From contig JAAXGN010000053.1 of NCBI GenBank assembly GCA_012267415.1, forward strand, positions 1 through 64,000: a DNA stretch of 64,000 bases, read 5' to 3'. This document shows positions 1 to 7,175 of this stretch, in pieces. Made by a program: the position numbers and the translations under genes. The DNA comes from Candidatus Poribacteria bacterium (lineage in GTDB: Bacteria; Poribacteria; WGA-4E; WGA-3G). Positions within the stretch are counted from its first letter, which is position 1. The number at the start of each line of letters is the position of its first letter. The notes beneath the pieces are model-generated. The model searched no databases and was not told the origin of the DNA. It was given only the letters and a program-made list of their open reading frames with translations.

Positions 1-312
1 GTTGTTGTTTCCAGTATTCCCGTTATTCCCGTTGTTGCCTTGGTTATTCCCGTTGTTGCCTTGGTTATTCCCGTTATTATTGTTGCCTTGGTTATTCCCG
101 TTATTGCTACCCCCGTTATTCCCATTATTAGTGTTGCCTTGGTTATTTCCGTTATTGCTACCCCCGTTATTCCCGTTGTTGCCCTGGTTATTCCCGTTAT
201 TATTGTTGCCTTGGTTATTTCCGTTATTGTTGTTTCCGTTATTTCCGTTATTGCTACCCCCGTTATTCCCGTTATTCCCGTTGTTGTTTCCGTTATTGTT
301 ATTTCCACTATC
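1..312 (-). repeat. Asn/Gly low-complexity coding tract
   Basis: Simple-sequence coding region made of AAC/AAT and GGN codons with occasional CAA and AGC. It encodes runs such as G-N-N-Q-G-N-N-G-N-N. It continues past the window edge. The plus strand of this stretch reads as long Pro/Leu/Val-rich open frames that are artefacts. Confidence 0.85.
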
Positions 313-888
313 TGGTGAACCACCATTCACATCATCACGGGGACCAACCCCACTGCCACCGCTGTCTTGTTCTTTATCGTCATCAACAGGAGGATCAATG
401 ATGTCAACAGGCGGATCAATGACGTCAATAGGGGGATCAATGATGTCAATAGGCGGATCAATGACATCAACAGGTGGATCAATGACGTCAATAGGGGGAT
501 CAATGATGTCAATAGGCGGATCAATGACGTCATCTCTAGGTCTTTCAGCGCGAATAACAGCGACTCCTTTATAATAGAAAACGTAAACTACTTTTTTGGG
601 ATAGATGTGAATGACCGGTAATCTCGGCTCTCTACCATTCGGTACAAGCGTTACACATTTAGTATCATATCCGTTTGTAAGACAAAGGGTATCTGAATCA
701 GGAGCATACAAGTATCTATCCACATCTTCAGGAGTCAGCATATTTCTTGGAACATCGGAACACCCCATAATATTGATGAGTATGATAAAGATACTTGAAA
801 CTAATCCCGATAATATAACCCCGGTTCTTGCAGCAGATTTTATACTATTATGCCATAAACTATATTTATTGAGATGTTTTTTTTTCAT
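1..888 (-). CDS. Lipoprotein with DPP[IV]D repeats and Asn/Gly-rich tail (3' partial)
   Basis: The frame is open from an ATG at 888 to the window edge, so 296 residues are visible and the C-terminus is missing. The N-terminus has a basic start, a hydrophobic segment (about residues 22-40) and a lipobox-like I-M-G-C with the lipid Cys at 43. A short globular part follows, with two cysteines (C69, C78) shared with the next gene. Then come seven 7-residue repeats of the form D-P-P-[IV]-D-[IV]-I, an acidic linker, and a long tail of almost only Asn and Gly with some Gln and Ser. It was found by reading the minus strand directly because no stop lies in the window. It is a paralog of the protein at 1057-1803. 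The function is unknown; a surface-exposed lipoprotein is the likely reading. Confidence 0.8.
   Translation of the reverse strand, partial: MKKKHLNKYSLWHNSIKSAARTGVILSGLVSSIFIILINIMGCSDVPRNMLTPEDVDRYLYAPDSDTLCLTNGYDTKCVTLVPNGREPRLPVIHIYPKKVVYVFYYKGVAVIRAERPRDDVIDPPIDIIDPPIDVIDPPVDVIDPPIDIIDPPIDVIDPPVDIIDPPVDDDKEQDSGGSGVGPRDDVNGGSPDSGNNNNGNNNGNNGNNGGSNNGNNGNNNNGNNQGNNNNGNNQGNNGNNGGSNNGNNQGNTNNGNNGGSNNGNNQGNNNNGNNQGNNGNNQGNNGNNGNTGNNN
389..535 (-). repeat. Seven tandem 21-bp coding repeats
   Basis: Seven consecutive 21-bp units inside the lipoprotein gene, each encoding D-P-P-[IV]-D-[IV]-I. Units differ at a few, mostly third, codon positions and alternate between an Ile and a Val form, so the array probably grew by duplication. 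The length is an exact multiple of the codon size, so copy-number change would keep the frame. Confidence 0.9.
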
Positions 889-950
889 GATGCTACTTCT
901 TTCTAACTGCTATTTTAACGTCAGCTTGATTAATCATTTCGGATGCGTTC

Positions 951-983
951 ATTCACGCCATTTCGTATCCGAGAGGCGTGAAT
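951..983. promoter_or_regulatory. Inverted repeat in the leader of the first lipoprotein gene
   Basis: ATTCACGCC at 951-959 pairs with GGCGTGAAT at 975-983. An overlapping alternative stem (CGGAT at 940-944 with ATCCG at 967-971) cannot form at the same time. It lies 60-100 bp upstream of the ATG at 888. It could be a leader hairpin or part of the adjacent repeat element; the sequence does not decide. Confidence 0.35.
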
Positions 984-984
984 T

Positions 985-1040
985 GTAGCACAAACTTTCA
1001 GTTTGTGGCACATCTTCGCAAACTGGAAAGTTTGCGCTAC
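985..1040. repeat. Large imperfect palindrome between the lipoprotein paralogs
   Basis: GTAGCACAAACTTTCAGTTTG at 985-1005, less its last base, is matched by the reverse complement of 1019-1040 with two differences, giving a stem of about 20 bp and a loop of about 13. It starts 17 bp after the stop of the second lipoprotein gene. It may act as a transcript-end hairpin or be a REP-like dispersed element. Confidence 0.7.
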
Positions 1041-1056
1041 ATTTATCAAACTCACG

Positions 1057-1803
1057 CTATTTAGGTTTCAACTGGAGTTTGCTAATACCTCCATCAGATG
1101 CTCCACCCTCAACATCAATGTAGAATATCGCTATATGTTCTGATATTAACCCATCAACTTCTATTGTAATTATCGGAGATTCTGTTACAATTGAGAATTC
1201 AAACACACGGCTGCCATCAGGTTTATCACGCTGAAAAGGGTTTTTTATTGTGAGTTCATCCTTCTGACGAATAGAATTGATTTTTTGTCCCTCTGCTATT
1301 TTTATATTGAAGCCGCTGGTTTCAGGAGTTTCACCACGTTCTGCTTCGGGGAAGGATTCATGATAGTAGATCTGTATCGTCCAACCTTCAGTTATATTAA
1401 CGATATTCTCTGACGGTTCTGCTGTATTGTTTGTAGGCATATCAAGTTCACCCGAATCTATTAATTCCTGAACAAGATCGGATGTATCTAATGTTCTTTT
1501 AGCCTCTAAAATTAGTTTCTCGTTATAGTAAAACAGGTATGTTAAATCTTCAGGATAGATATTCAATATCGCGAGATCACTACTATCAGCTTGATTTGAT
1601 TCCACACGTTTCACACAGACTGTATCAAATCCATCATGCAGACACACGACATCTTCACCTGTTTTATCAAGAAAATTGTCTACATATTCAACGGTAATAA
1701 TCGGTCCCGTATAGGGCACATCTGTACACCCAATGACACCTACGATCAGAATGAATGCTGTAAGGTATGTAGTTAAAAGAGATAAAGACTTTTCTTTTTT
1801 CAT
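1057..1803 (-). CDS. Lipoprotein, paralog of the upstream-edge gene
   Basis: 248 residues from the ATG at 1803, chosen because it puts a normal signal sequence (M-K-K-E-K then a hydrophobic stretch) before the lipobox V-I-G-C-T-D. A TTG at 1839 would add 12 residues ahead of it. Shared with the neighbouring paralog are GC[ST]DVP, a CL-x(2)-G-[YF]-D-T-x-CV segment with two cysteines, and a [LI]-x-IYP-x(3)-[VT]-Y-x-FYY segment. It lacks the repeat array and Asn/Gly tail and instead has its own C-terminal domain of about 130 residues. The function is unknown; it is predicted to sit in the cell envelope. The gene follows nfo by about 50 bp on the same strand. Confidence 0.75.
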   Translation of the reverse strand: MKKEKSLSLLTTYLTAFILIVGVIGCTDVPYTGPIITVEYVDNFLDKTGEDVVCLHDGFDTVCVKRVESNQADSSDLAILNIYPEDLTYLFYYNEKLILEAKRTLDTSDLVQELIDSGELDMPTNNTAEPSENIVNITEGWTIQIYYHESFPEAERGETPETSGFNIKIAEGQKINSIRQKDELTIKNPFQRDKPDGSRVFEFSIVTESPIITIEVDGLISEHIAIFYIDVEGGASDGGISKLQLKPK

Positions 1804-1853
1804 AAGCTCAAAACCGGTCTCAATTTTTTCATTCTTCAATTCTTCTGCAGCAA

Positions 1854-2699
1854 TTAATGGTTTTTTACTAATCCGCGTAAAGTTTTCAGGTTCTTCCCAT
1901 GCATTGTATTCATTTTCGGTGTTTCAATAATGAGGGGTGTCTCAGAGAATCTCGGATCATTAAGTATATATGAGAATGCGGTCTCTCCTATATTGCCTTC
2001 TCCGATGTGTTCATGTCTGTCTACCCGGCTTTGAAACTCCGATTTTGCATCGTTGATATGAAATGCTTTCAATCTATCTAAACCTACAATTTCATCAAAT
2101 TTGTCAAATGTTGAATCACAATTTGCTTCAGTTCTGATATCATATCCAGCTGCAAAGACATGGCAAGTATCTAAACAGACACCGAACCTATTTGGATATT
2201 TTGACTTAGCTATCACATCCCGCAAATGTTCAAAAGTATAGCCAAGGTTTGTCCCCTGTCCTGCTGTAGTCTCAAGTAGTATTATCACATCTTCTGCATC
2301 TGTTGTTTCGAGGAGTAGGTCAAAACTCTCAGTGAGTCTCTTCAAACCAAAATCTTCACCCTCTCCGAGATGTGCGCCGAGATGTGTGACAAGATGACGT
2401 ATATCAAGCTGCTGTGCAAGTTCCATCTGTTTTTTGAACTGATTACGTGACTTTTCTAATACATCTTTTTTTGGTGATGCCAGATTACTCAGATGTATAT
2501 CATGAACGATTACATCCTGAATAGGAGAGTCGGACCAAGCGTTCCGAAATTCTTCTAATACTTCTGTTGTTGGCGGTTTAGATTCCCACCTGTTTGGATT
2601 TGCCAGGAAAATCTGTATAGCATCACACTGTAGCTCATCACCATTTTTGATGGCGTTATGGAGACCTCCAGCTGTAGAAACATGTGCACCGAGAACCAT
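1854..2699 (-). CDS. nfo: Endonuclease IV (AP endonuclease)
   Basis: 281 residues, normal for the family. Endonuclease IV cleaves DNA 5' to abasic sites in base excision repair, using three metal ions in a TIM barrel. Visible family signatures are the N-terminal G-A-H-V-S-T-A-G-G, D-I-H-L-S-N-L-A-S-P near residues 64-73, G-V-C-L-D-T-C-H-V-F-A-A-G-Y-D, F-H-I-N-D-A-K and the H-E-H-I-G-E-G-N-I-G segment that carries metal ligands, with I-I-E-T-P near the end. An AGGAG lies 8 bases before the ATG at 2699. The identification is secure. Confidence 0.96.
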   Translation of the reverse strand: MVLGAHVSTAGGLHNAIKNGDELQCDAIQIFLANPNRWESKPPTTEVLEEFRNAWSDSPIQDVIVHDIHLSNLASPKKDVLEKSRNQFKKQMELAQQLDIRHLVTHLGAHLGEGEDFGLKRLTESFDLLLETTDAEDVIILLETTAGQGTNLGYTFEHLRDVIAKSKYPNRFGVCLDTCHVFAAGYDIRTEANCDSTFDKFDEIVGLDRLKAFHINDAKSEFQSRVDRHEHIGEGNIGETAFSYILNDPRFSETPLIIETPKMNTMHGKNLKTLRGLVKNH

Positions 2700-3039
2700 A
2701 GAGGATACTCCTACAAGACTTACGCAAAGAAGTTGATTTCACGACAAATTGAACGTATATCGCAAAGAACGCACAATGAATTGTGCTTAGTGAATGCCAA
2801 ATCAACGGTATGAATCATGGCGAATGCCATGCGCGCATGCGCCCAATGGCATTCCCCGTGTAGCATCACATTAAACACTTCAACCTCTGGAAACGGATAA
2901 ATGCGTAGGTCCTGTCCTAAAGGGTTGTGTTATAGAATCGAGGTCTGTGTAGAATATAGTAAGAATATAACGACACATCTGATAATGCGTTACAGAAACG
3001 GAACACGCATATAATTGAGTTGATGTTAGGAGGGAACTT
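2700..3039. other. Intergenic region with repeat and hairpin
   Basis: 340 bp between the nfo start and the stop of the alcohol dehydrogenase gene. It holds the 40-bp dispersed repeat and its hairpin (2822-2854), plus a GACTTACGCA that also occurs in the inverted repeat at 4075-4159. No credible open reading frame was found. Confidence 0.6.
2799..2838 (+). repeat. Dispersed 40-bp repeat, copy 1
   Basis: Forty bases, starting AAATCAACGGTATGAATC, occur again as an exact reverse complement at 18726-18765. Similarity decays over roughly 20 further bases. Within this copy GAATGCCAT (2822-2830) and ATGGCATTC (2846-2854) form a hairpin. Confidence 0.85.
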
Positions 3040-4056
3040 TTAGGGGTGTAAAACTGTTTTTATGCCGCGTTGCCCAACAGCATTGTCAAATGCTTCCAAA
3101 CCTTGTGAGATGGTGAACCTATCTGTTAATAAAGGTTTGAAATTGATAGCTTTCTGCAACAAGAGTTGTCGGGATTCTTCAAGGTTTGCTCGTGAAAAAG
3201 CCCATGATGCCATCAGTTTATGTCCCATATAATGAAATTCTTCAAGATTGATGTTTAATTCTTCACCTTCTGGTGCCAGACCGAAGAAATTTATGCAACC
3301 ACCTTTGCGCACCACTTGATAAGCAAGCGATATTACCGCTGCCTTGTTTGTAGTGGCTGAGATTACTGTATCAACACCCCCTTGAGTTATGTCGATTAAG
3401 TGTTCAATTTTTTCAGGAGTGGGATCGTAAGTGGCGTCTGCACCGACGGCATTGGCTGCATCTCTGCGATGGGAGAGTGGCTCGATTACATAAGTTGCTA
3501 ATCCTTTTCTTTTTGCTAATTGTGTGAACATCAGACCGATAGGACCTGCTCCGAGTATCGCTACTGTCTGTTGAAAAATGGTCTCGTCCATTGCATTCAG
3601 ACAACAGCCTAACGGTTCAAGGAAGAGCAGTTCTTCTGGTGGGATACTGTTCGGTACTTGTATTAATTTACCTGTATCTATGCCGTGTTTTGGCATCCGT
3701 AAGTATTCTGCATAGCCACCATCAATATCGTGTCCGATCCCCTCTATTGAATTGCAGTATTTGTCTTGATCATTTTTACAGTGAATGCAAACCCCACAAG
3801 AAAGCATAGGATTCACAGTCACTTTTTCACCTACATTCACCTCCTTGTGCCTACTTTCAACAACGATACCTGCGATTTCATGTCCCATGACAACCGGTGG
3901 GTCGTAGTCTGAGACATCTCCACGGAGTGCAGCAATATCCGATGCACAGATACCGCACAACTCCATCTGAATCAGAACATCACCTGCATCCAATTTTGGA
4001 ATAGGTATATCCTGAATACTTAATTTGTGTGTTTTTTGAAAAATAACAGCTTTCAT
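3040..4056 (-). CDS. Zinc-dependent medium-chain alcohol/polyol dehydrogenase
   Basis: 338 residues from the ATG at 4056, where MKAVIF matches the usual family start. A more upstream ATG at 4092 lies inside an inverted repeat and is unlikely. The catalytic zinc region C-G-I-C-A-S-D (Cys37) and G-H-E (His59, Glu60) is present. So are the structural-zinc cysteines 87, 90, 93 and 101, and a Rossmann motif G-A-G-P-I-G. The family oxidises sugar alcohols, threonine or similar secondary alcohols with NAD(P). Sorbitol or threonine dehydrogenase-like is the best description, and the substrate cannot be read from the sequence. The neighbouring Gfo/Idh/MocA gene on the same strand suggests sugar or polyol catabolism. 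Confidence 0.88.
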   Translation of the reverse strand: MKAVIFQKTHKLSIQDIPIPKLDAGDVLIQMELCGICASDIAALRGDVSDYDPPVVMGHEIAGIVVESRHKEVNVGEKVTVNPMLSCGVCIHCKNDQDKYCNSIEGIGHDIDGGYAEYLRMPKHGIDTGKLIQVPNSIPPEELLFLEPLGCCLNAMDETIFQQTVAILGAGPIGLMFTQLAKRKGLATYVIEPLSHRRDAANAVGADATYDPTPEKIEHLIDITQGGVDTVISATTNKAAVISLAYQVVRKGGCINFFGLAPEGEELNINLEEFHYMGHKLMASWAFSRANLEESRQLLLQKAINFKPLLTDRFTISQGLEAFDNAVGQRGIKTVLHP

Positions 4057-4074
4057 ATAGGAAAGTTGTATTGC

Positions 4075-4159
4075 AGGACTTACGCAATGCATTCTTTAGT
4101 AGCATAACCTGTTAGTTTGTGCTAACAGAACGGACTACGTTCGAAACTGCGTAAGTCCT
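4075..4159. repeat. 85-bp inverted-repeat element
   Basis: AGGACTTACGCA (4075-4086) is exactly complementary to TGCGTAAGTCCT (4148-4159), and the centre holds a second stem GTTAG/CTAAC. It lies between the alcohol dehydrogenase start and the Gfo/Idh/MocA stop. A partial copy of the arm is at 2716-2725. It looks like a small palindromic mobile or REP-like unit. Confidence 0.7.
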
Positions 4160-4176
4160 ATAATGGTAGGATTTAT

Positions 4177-4200
4177 TGAGCGGAATAAATCTTCCGCTCA
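4177..4200. terminator. Hairpin 3' of the Gfo/Idh/MocA gene
   Basis: TGAGCGGA at 4177-4184 and TCCGCTCA at 4193-4200 form a perfect 8-bp stem with an 8-nt loop, about 19 bases beyond the stop of the minus-strand gene at 4219. There is no strong U-tract after it in that direction, so a terminator role is only a possibility. Confidence 0.4.
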
Positions 4201-4218
4201 TGATGAGTCCCTTAGGTT

Positions 4219-5247
4219 TTAATTAAACTCATAAGGAATAGTTTCAGCTTGATGTGTTTTTGCTGATTTCTCTGCTAAATCCATAATTGCGATGACCCGT
4301 CGTGCAGATTCAGGTGTTACGATCAAAGGAGTACCATCGTTCAAATGTGCCACGATATTCTCGTAATATCTTGGCCCTGGTCTACCTTGAAACCCGACTT
4401 TCTGTTCTTTTGGATGTCCTTCTACCTCAGATAGTACTTTATATTGTCCACCCTCAGAAACGATTGCGCCGTGTGAACCGAGGAGTTTCCATCGGTCTCC
4501 ACCGACCTTGGCGATACTTGACATTTGTATGTTTGCCGATGCGCCTTCAGCGACATATTCTGCTTCAGCAAATCGTATTACGGCTTGCACGTGGTCTTCA
4601 TTTGTAATGTCATCCCAAACAAGATTGGGTTGGAAAAAACCGGTGACATTATACATGGGTGCTTCAAGTACATTAAGTAGCCAATCGAGGAAGTGTGCCC
4701 CCCAATCGTAGAAATGTCCACCAGAGATAGCTTTTACACTTCGCCACCAATTGGGATTCGGTTTTCCGTAACCGCCGCCCCACATTTCCACACTAAAGAC
4801 TTTACCAATGATTCCTGATTGGACGAGTTCTCGTAGTGTCCAAAAATCTGCATCCCAACGTCTGTTGTGATGAACAGATAGCATAACTCCGTTCTCTTTT
4901 CCGGCATTGATCATTTCTGTGGCTTCAGCAACTGTGATACACATCGGTTTCTCAACGACGACATGCTTACCGGCATTGAGAGCTGCGACAGTTGGATCGC
5001 AGTGCAGACTGTGTGGAAGGACGTTTGCGATAAGATCAACATCCTCATCTGCGACGAGATCATCAACCGTGTTGTAAGTTCTAATGTCAGGGAAATCATT
5101 TTTTGCAGCTTTCGTTCGTTCTGGGTCAATATCACACACAGCAACACAGGTAATACCGTCTGTGTTATTCATCATGTTTGCGTGTGCTTTACCCATATTA
5201 AATGCTGCCCCGTAACCGAGAACAGCACCTTTAATAGTTTCTGCCAT
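4219..5247 (-). CDS. Gfo/Idh/MocA family NAD(P)-dependent oxidoreductase
   Basis: 342 residues. The N-terminal Rossmann domain starts with a G-Y-G-A-A-F nucleotide loop and carries the family E-K-P motif at 99-101. The C-terminal alpha/beta domain includes S-G-G-H-F-Y-D-W-G-A-H with the paired histidines usual near the active site. Members oxidise or epimerise sugars, inositols or related compounds; this substrate is unknown. A good ribosome site, GAAGGAG, precedes the ATG at 5247. The adjacent zinc dehydrogenase may act on the same class of compounds. Confidence 0.9.
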   Translation of the reverse strand: MAETIKGAVLGYGAAFNMGKAHANMMNNTDGITCVAVCDIDPERTKAAKNDFPDIRTYNTVDDLVADEDVDLIANVLPHSLHCDPTVAALNAGKHVVVEKPMCITVAEATEMINAGKENGVMLSVHHNRRWDADFWTLRELVQSGIIGKVFSVEMWGGGYGKPNPNWWRSVKAISGGHFYDWGAHFLDWLLNVLEAPMYNVTGFFQPNLVWDDITNEDHVQAVIRFAEAEYVAEGASANIQMSSIAKVGGDRWKLLGSHGAIVSEGGQYKVLSEVEGHPKEQKVGFQGRPGPRYYENIVAHLNDGTPLIVTPESARRVIAIMDLAEKSAKTHQAETIPYEFN

Positions 5248-5352
5248 TATGTGTTGGCTCCTTCTAAGTAGACGTTCGTTCCACCAAATTTTTATGCGTT
5301 ATTGTGATTATAGCGCGGGCGTGTGTGCATGTTAAAGTTAAACTTCAGAACA

Positions 5353-6123
5353 TTATTTTTTCTTGATCTGTCCCCAAGTCATTGCCAGTTTACCTGATGG
5401 TTCTACATCCAATGACTCACTGTCCATAACTGCAGCAATTTCATTTTCAGTCAGGACACGGTCATAAAGCCGTACTTCGTCGATTATACCCAAGAATCGG
5501 TAGTTATGCGATGCTGTTTCATTTGCGCCTGCCCCGATCAGTAATTCATGCACGGTATTCACGGAGATGTCAAAGTTTTCTTCACCAATAAATTCACCGT
5601 TCACATAAAATTTATGATTACCATCAGCATAAGTTCCAGCAAGATGCTCCCATTCATCAAGGTTCACTGCAGGTCCTCGAACAGGTTTCCAATGATTCGC
5701 GCCAGCACCAATCCAAAACTCCCAGGTATTTCCAGGTTCACAATAGAATATGTAGCCACGTTGCGGAAAGTCGTCCCGAGAGGAAACAACGGCTCTATGA
5801 CCTGTTCCATTTGAAGCGACATTTGCCCATGCTGTTATTGTGAAGACTTCTGGATTGAGATCTTCATGATACGGCACGTCTACTTCACTACCAACCGCAT
5901 TGAATTCCAGCGCGCCTCCGTATTTGCCGTCCTTAGTTCTTTCCGTTCCACCTATCAGTGTACCGTCGTGTCCATTTCCAGACACATCTTTTGCAGTATC
6001 ACCACTATTTCCGTTAAAATCCCAGTATGCAATAATTCCTTCTGTCAAGTCTTGGGATAGAACGGGTAGAACAAAAAGTGCAATGCAAAAGAGCATTGAC
6101 AGTGTGATCAAAATAGTCTTCAT
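5353..6123 (-). CDS. Secreted LamG (concanavalin A-like) domain protein
   Basis: 256 residues with a clear signal peptide (about 1-24) and one LamG/laminin-G-3 domain (about 30-225), shown by A-Y-W-D-F-N-G-N-S-G-D near its start, G-N-G-H-D-G-T, a central H-R-A-V-V-S-S-R-D-D-F-P-Q-R-G segment and D-E-V-R-L-Y-D-R-V-L near its end. LamG folds bind carbohydrate or protein and have no catalytic residues by themselves. The C-terminus ends in T-W-G-Q-I-K-K-K, conserved in the next gene. AAGGAG precedes the ATG. It is a tandem paralog of 6170-6934, roughly two-thirds identical by eye. Confidence 0.88.
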   Translation of the reverse strand: MKTILITLSMLFCIALFVLPVLSQDLTEGIIAYWDFNGNSGDTAKDVSGNGHDGTLIGGTERTKDGKYGGALEFNAVGSEVDVPYHEDLNPEVFTITAWANVASNGTGHRAVVSSRDDFPQRGYIFYCEPGNTWEFWIGAGANHWKPVRGPAVNLDEWEHLAGTYADGNHKFYVNGEFIGEENFDISVNTVHELLIGAGANETASHNYRFLGIIDEVRLYDRVLTENEIAAVMDSESLDVEPSGKLAMTWGQIKKK

Positions 6124-6169
6124 CGTTAACTCCTTCTTTTTTGAGTCACTGAGAAATATAATCAGTTGC

Positions 6170-6934
6170 TTATTTTGCTTTGAGTTGTCCCCAAGTTACA
6201 GCAATCTTTCCCAAACTGTCTACAGGGGTTACTTGACTTTCCATGACTAAAGCGATTTCGCTTTCATCTAAAACTCGGTCATATACACGGACATCATCTA
6301 TTTTACCGACAAAACGGTAATTGTGAGTAGCGGTTTCATTTGCCCCAGCACCTATCAGAAATTCTTGTACTGCGTTAACAACTAATGCCGAAGTTGTTTC
6401 ACCGACAAGTTCCCCGTTTACGTAGAACTTCTGTGATCCGTCAGCATAGGTACCAACGAGGTGGTCCCAGTCATCTAGATTTACGTCTGGACCTGAGATA
6501 GGTTTCCATCCACCCCCACCTGTCCAAAACTGCCATATATTGTTTGGTGTGGCATAGAAGATGTATCCGCGTTGCGGGAAATCATCACGTGAGGAAATTA
6601 CGGCGCGATGCCCGGTTCCACCCGTTCTTGCGTTTGCCCATGCCGTGATAGTAAAAGTTTCTGGATTAAGTGTTGCATGAAAGGGGATGTCAACTTCATC
6701 ACCTGTACCATCAAATTCAAGTGCCCCGTCGAAGTATCCATCTGTCCATTGTGGGTCTCCCACGAGGGTTCCTTCATGACCGTTGCCGCTTGAATCCCCT
6801 ACTGTATTACCACTTGCATCATTCAATGTCCAATGTGCCACGAGTCCATCAGTAACGCTTTGGGAATACAGTGGTTGACAGAAGACCATTATTGAAAGTA
6901 TCGGCAATATGACTAATAGATTTATAGGTTTCAT
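6170..6934 (-). CDS. Secreted LamG domain protein, tandem paralog
   Basis: 254 residues with the same plan as its neighbour: signal peptide (about 1-24), a single LamG domain with H-W-T-L-N-D-A-S-G-N-T-V, the identical H-R-A-V-[IV]-S-S-R-D-D-F-P-Q-R-G-Y-I-F core and D-D-V-R-V-Y-D-R-V-L, and a C-terminal T-W-G-Q-L-K-A-K tail. Just 46 bp separates the genes, so they form a two-gene unit. AAGGAA precedes the ATG at 6934. The product is presumably extracytoplasmic; the ligand is unknown. Confidence 0.88.
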   Translation of the reverse strand: MKPINLLVILPILSIMVFCQPLYSQSVTDGLVAHWTLNDASGNTVGDSSGNGHEGTLVGDPQWTDGYFDGALEFDGTGDEVDIPFHATLNPETFTITAWANARTGGTGHRAVISSRDDFPQRGYIFYATPNNIWQFWTGGGGWKPISGPDVNLDDWDHLVGTYADGSQKFYVNGELVGETTSALVVNAVQEFLIGAGANETATHNYRFVGKIDDVRVYDRVLDESEIALVMESQVTPVDSLGKIAVTWGQLKAK

Positions 6935-6995
6935 CTTATGTTCCTTATGTTATATGGATTGTTGTTTGTTCTGAAAAATTGCTACCTTACGGACA

Positions 6996-7022
6996 GCACA
7001 CGGCGTGTGCCTACTACTTTTA
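6996..7022. repeat. Palindromic unit GGCACACGGCGTGTGCC, copy 1
   Basis: Near-perfect 17-bp palindrome (this copy starts with A in place of the first G) followed by TACTACTTTTA. A second copy follows at 7027 and a third is at 45416. The copies share the flank as well as the palindrome, so they are homologous rather than chance palindromes. Confidence 0.8.
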
Positions 7023-7026
7023 TGAC

Positions 7027-7054
7027 GGCACACGGCGTGTGCCTACTACTTTTA
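7027..7054. repeat. Palindromic unit GGCACACGGCGTGTGCC, copy 2
   Basis: Directly repeats the unit at 6996 with a period of about 32 bp. It sits in the gap between the LamG gene start and the PhoX-type gene stop, which otherwise holds AT-rich sequence with TTGACA/TGTCAA motifs and no gene. Confidence 0.8.
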
Positions 7055-7175
7055 AAAACATATTTTGACAGTAATTGTCAAAAATAATTCTATACTTAAA
7101 ACATTCTGTTGTCAAGAAAAACTACAACGGGTGTGTTAAGCTTTTGAAAACCTCGTGGGTTGGAGGGACAATTCA

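Noticed and set aside
2-574. Long plus-strand open frames rich in Pro, Leu and Val
   Set aside because: They are the complement of the Asn/Gly and D-P-P repeats of the minus-strand lipoprotein, which has a signal peptide, lipobox and a paralog.
4057-4092. Upstream ATG for the alcohol dehydrogenase
   Set aside because: It would add 12 residues encoded by the inverted repeat and not seen in the family; the ATG at 4056 fits better.
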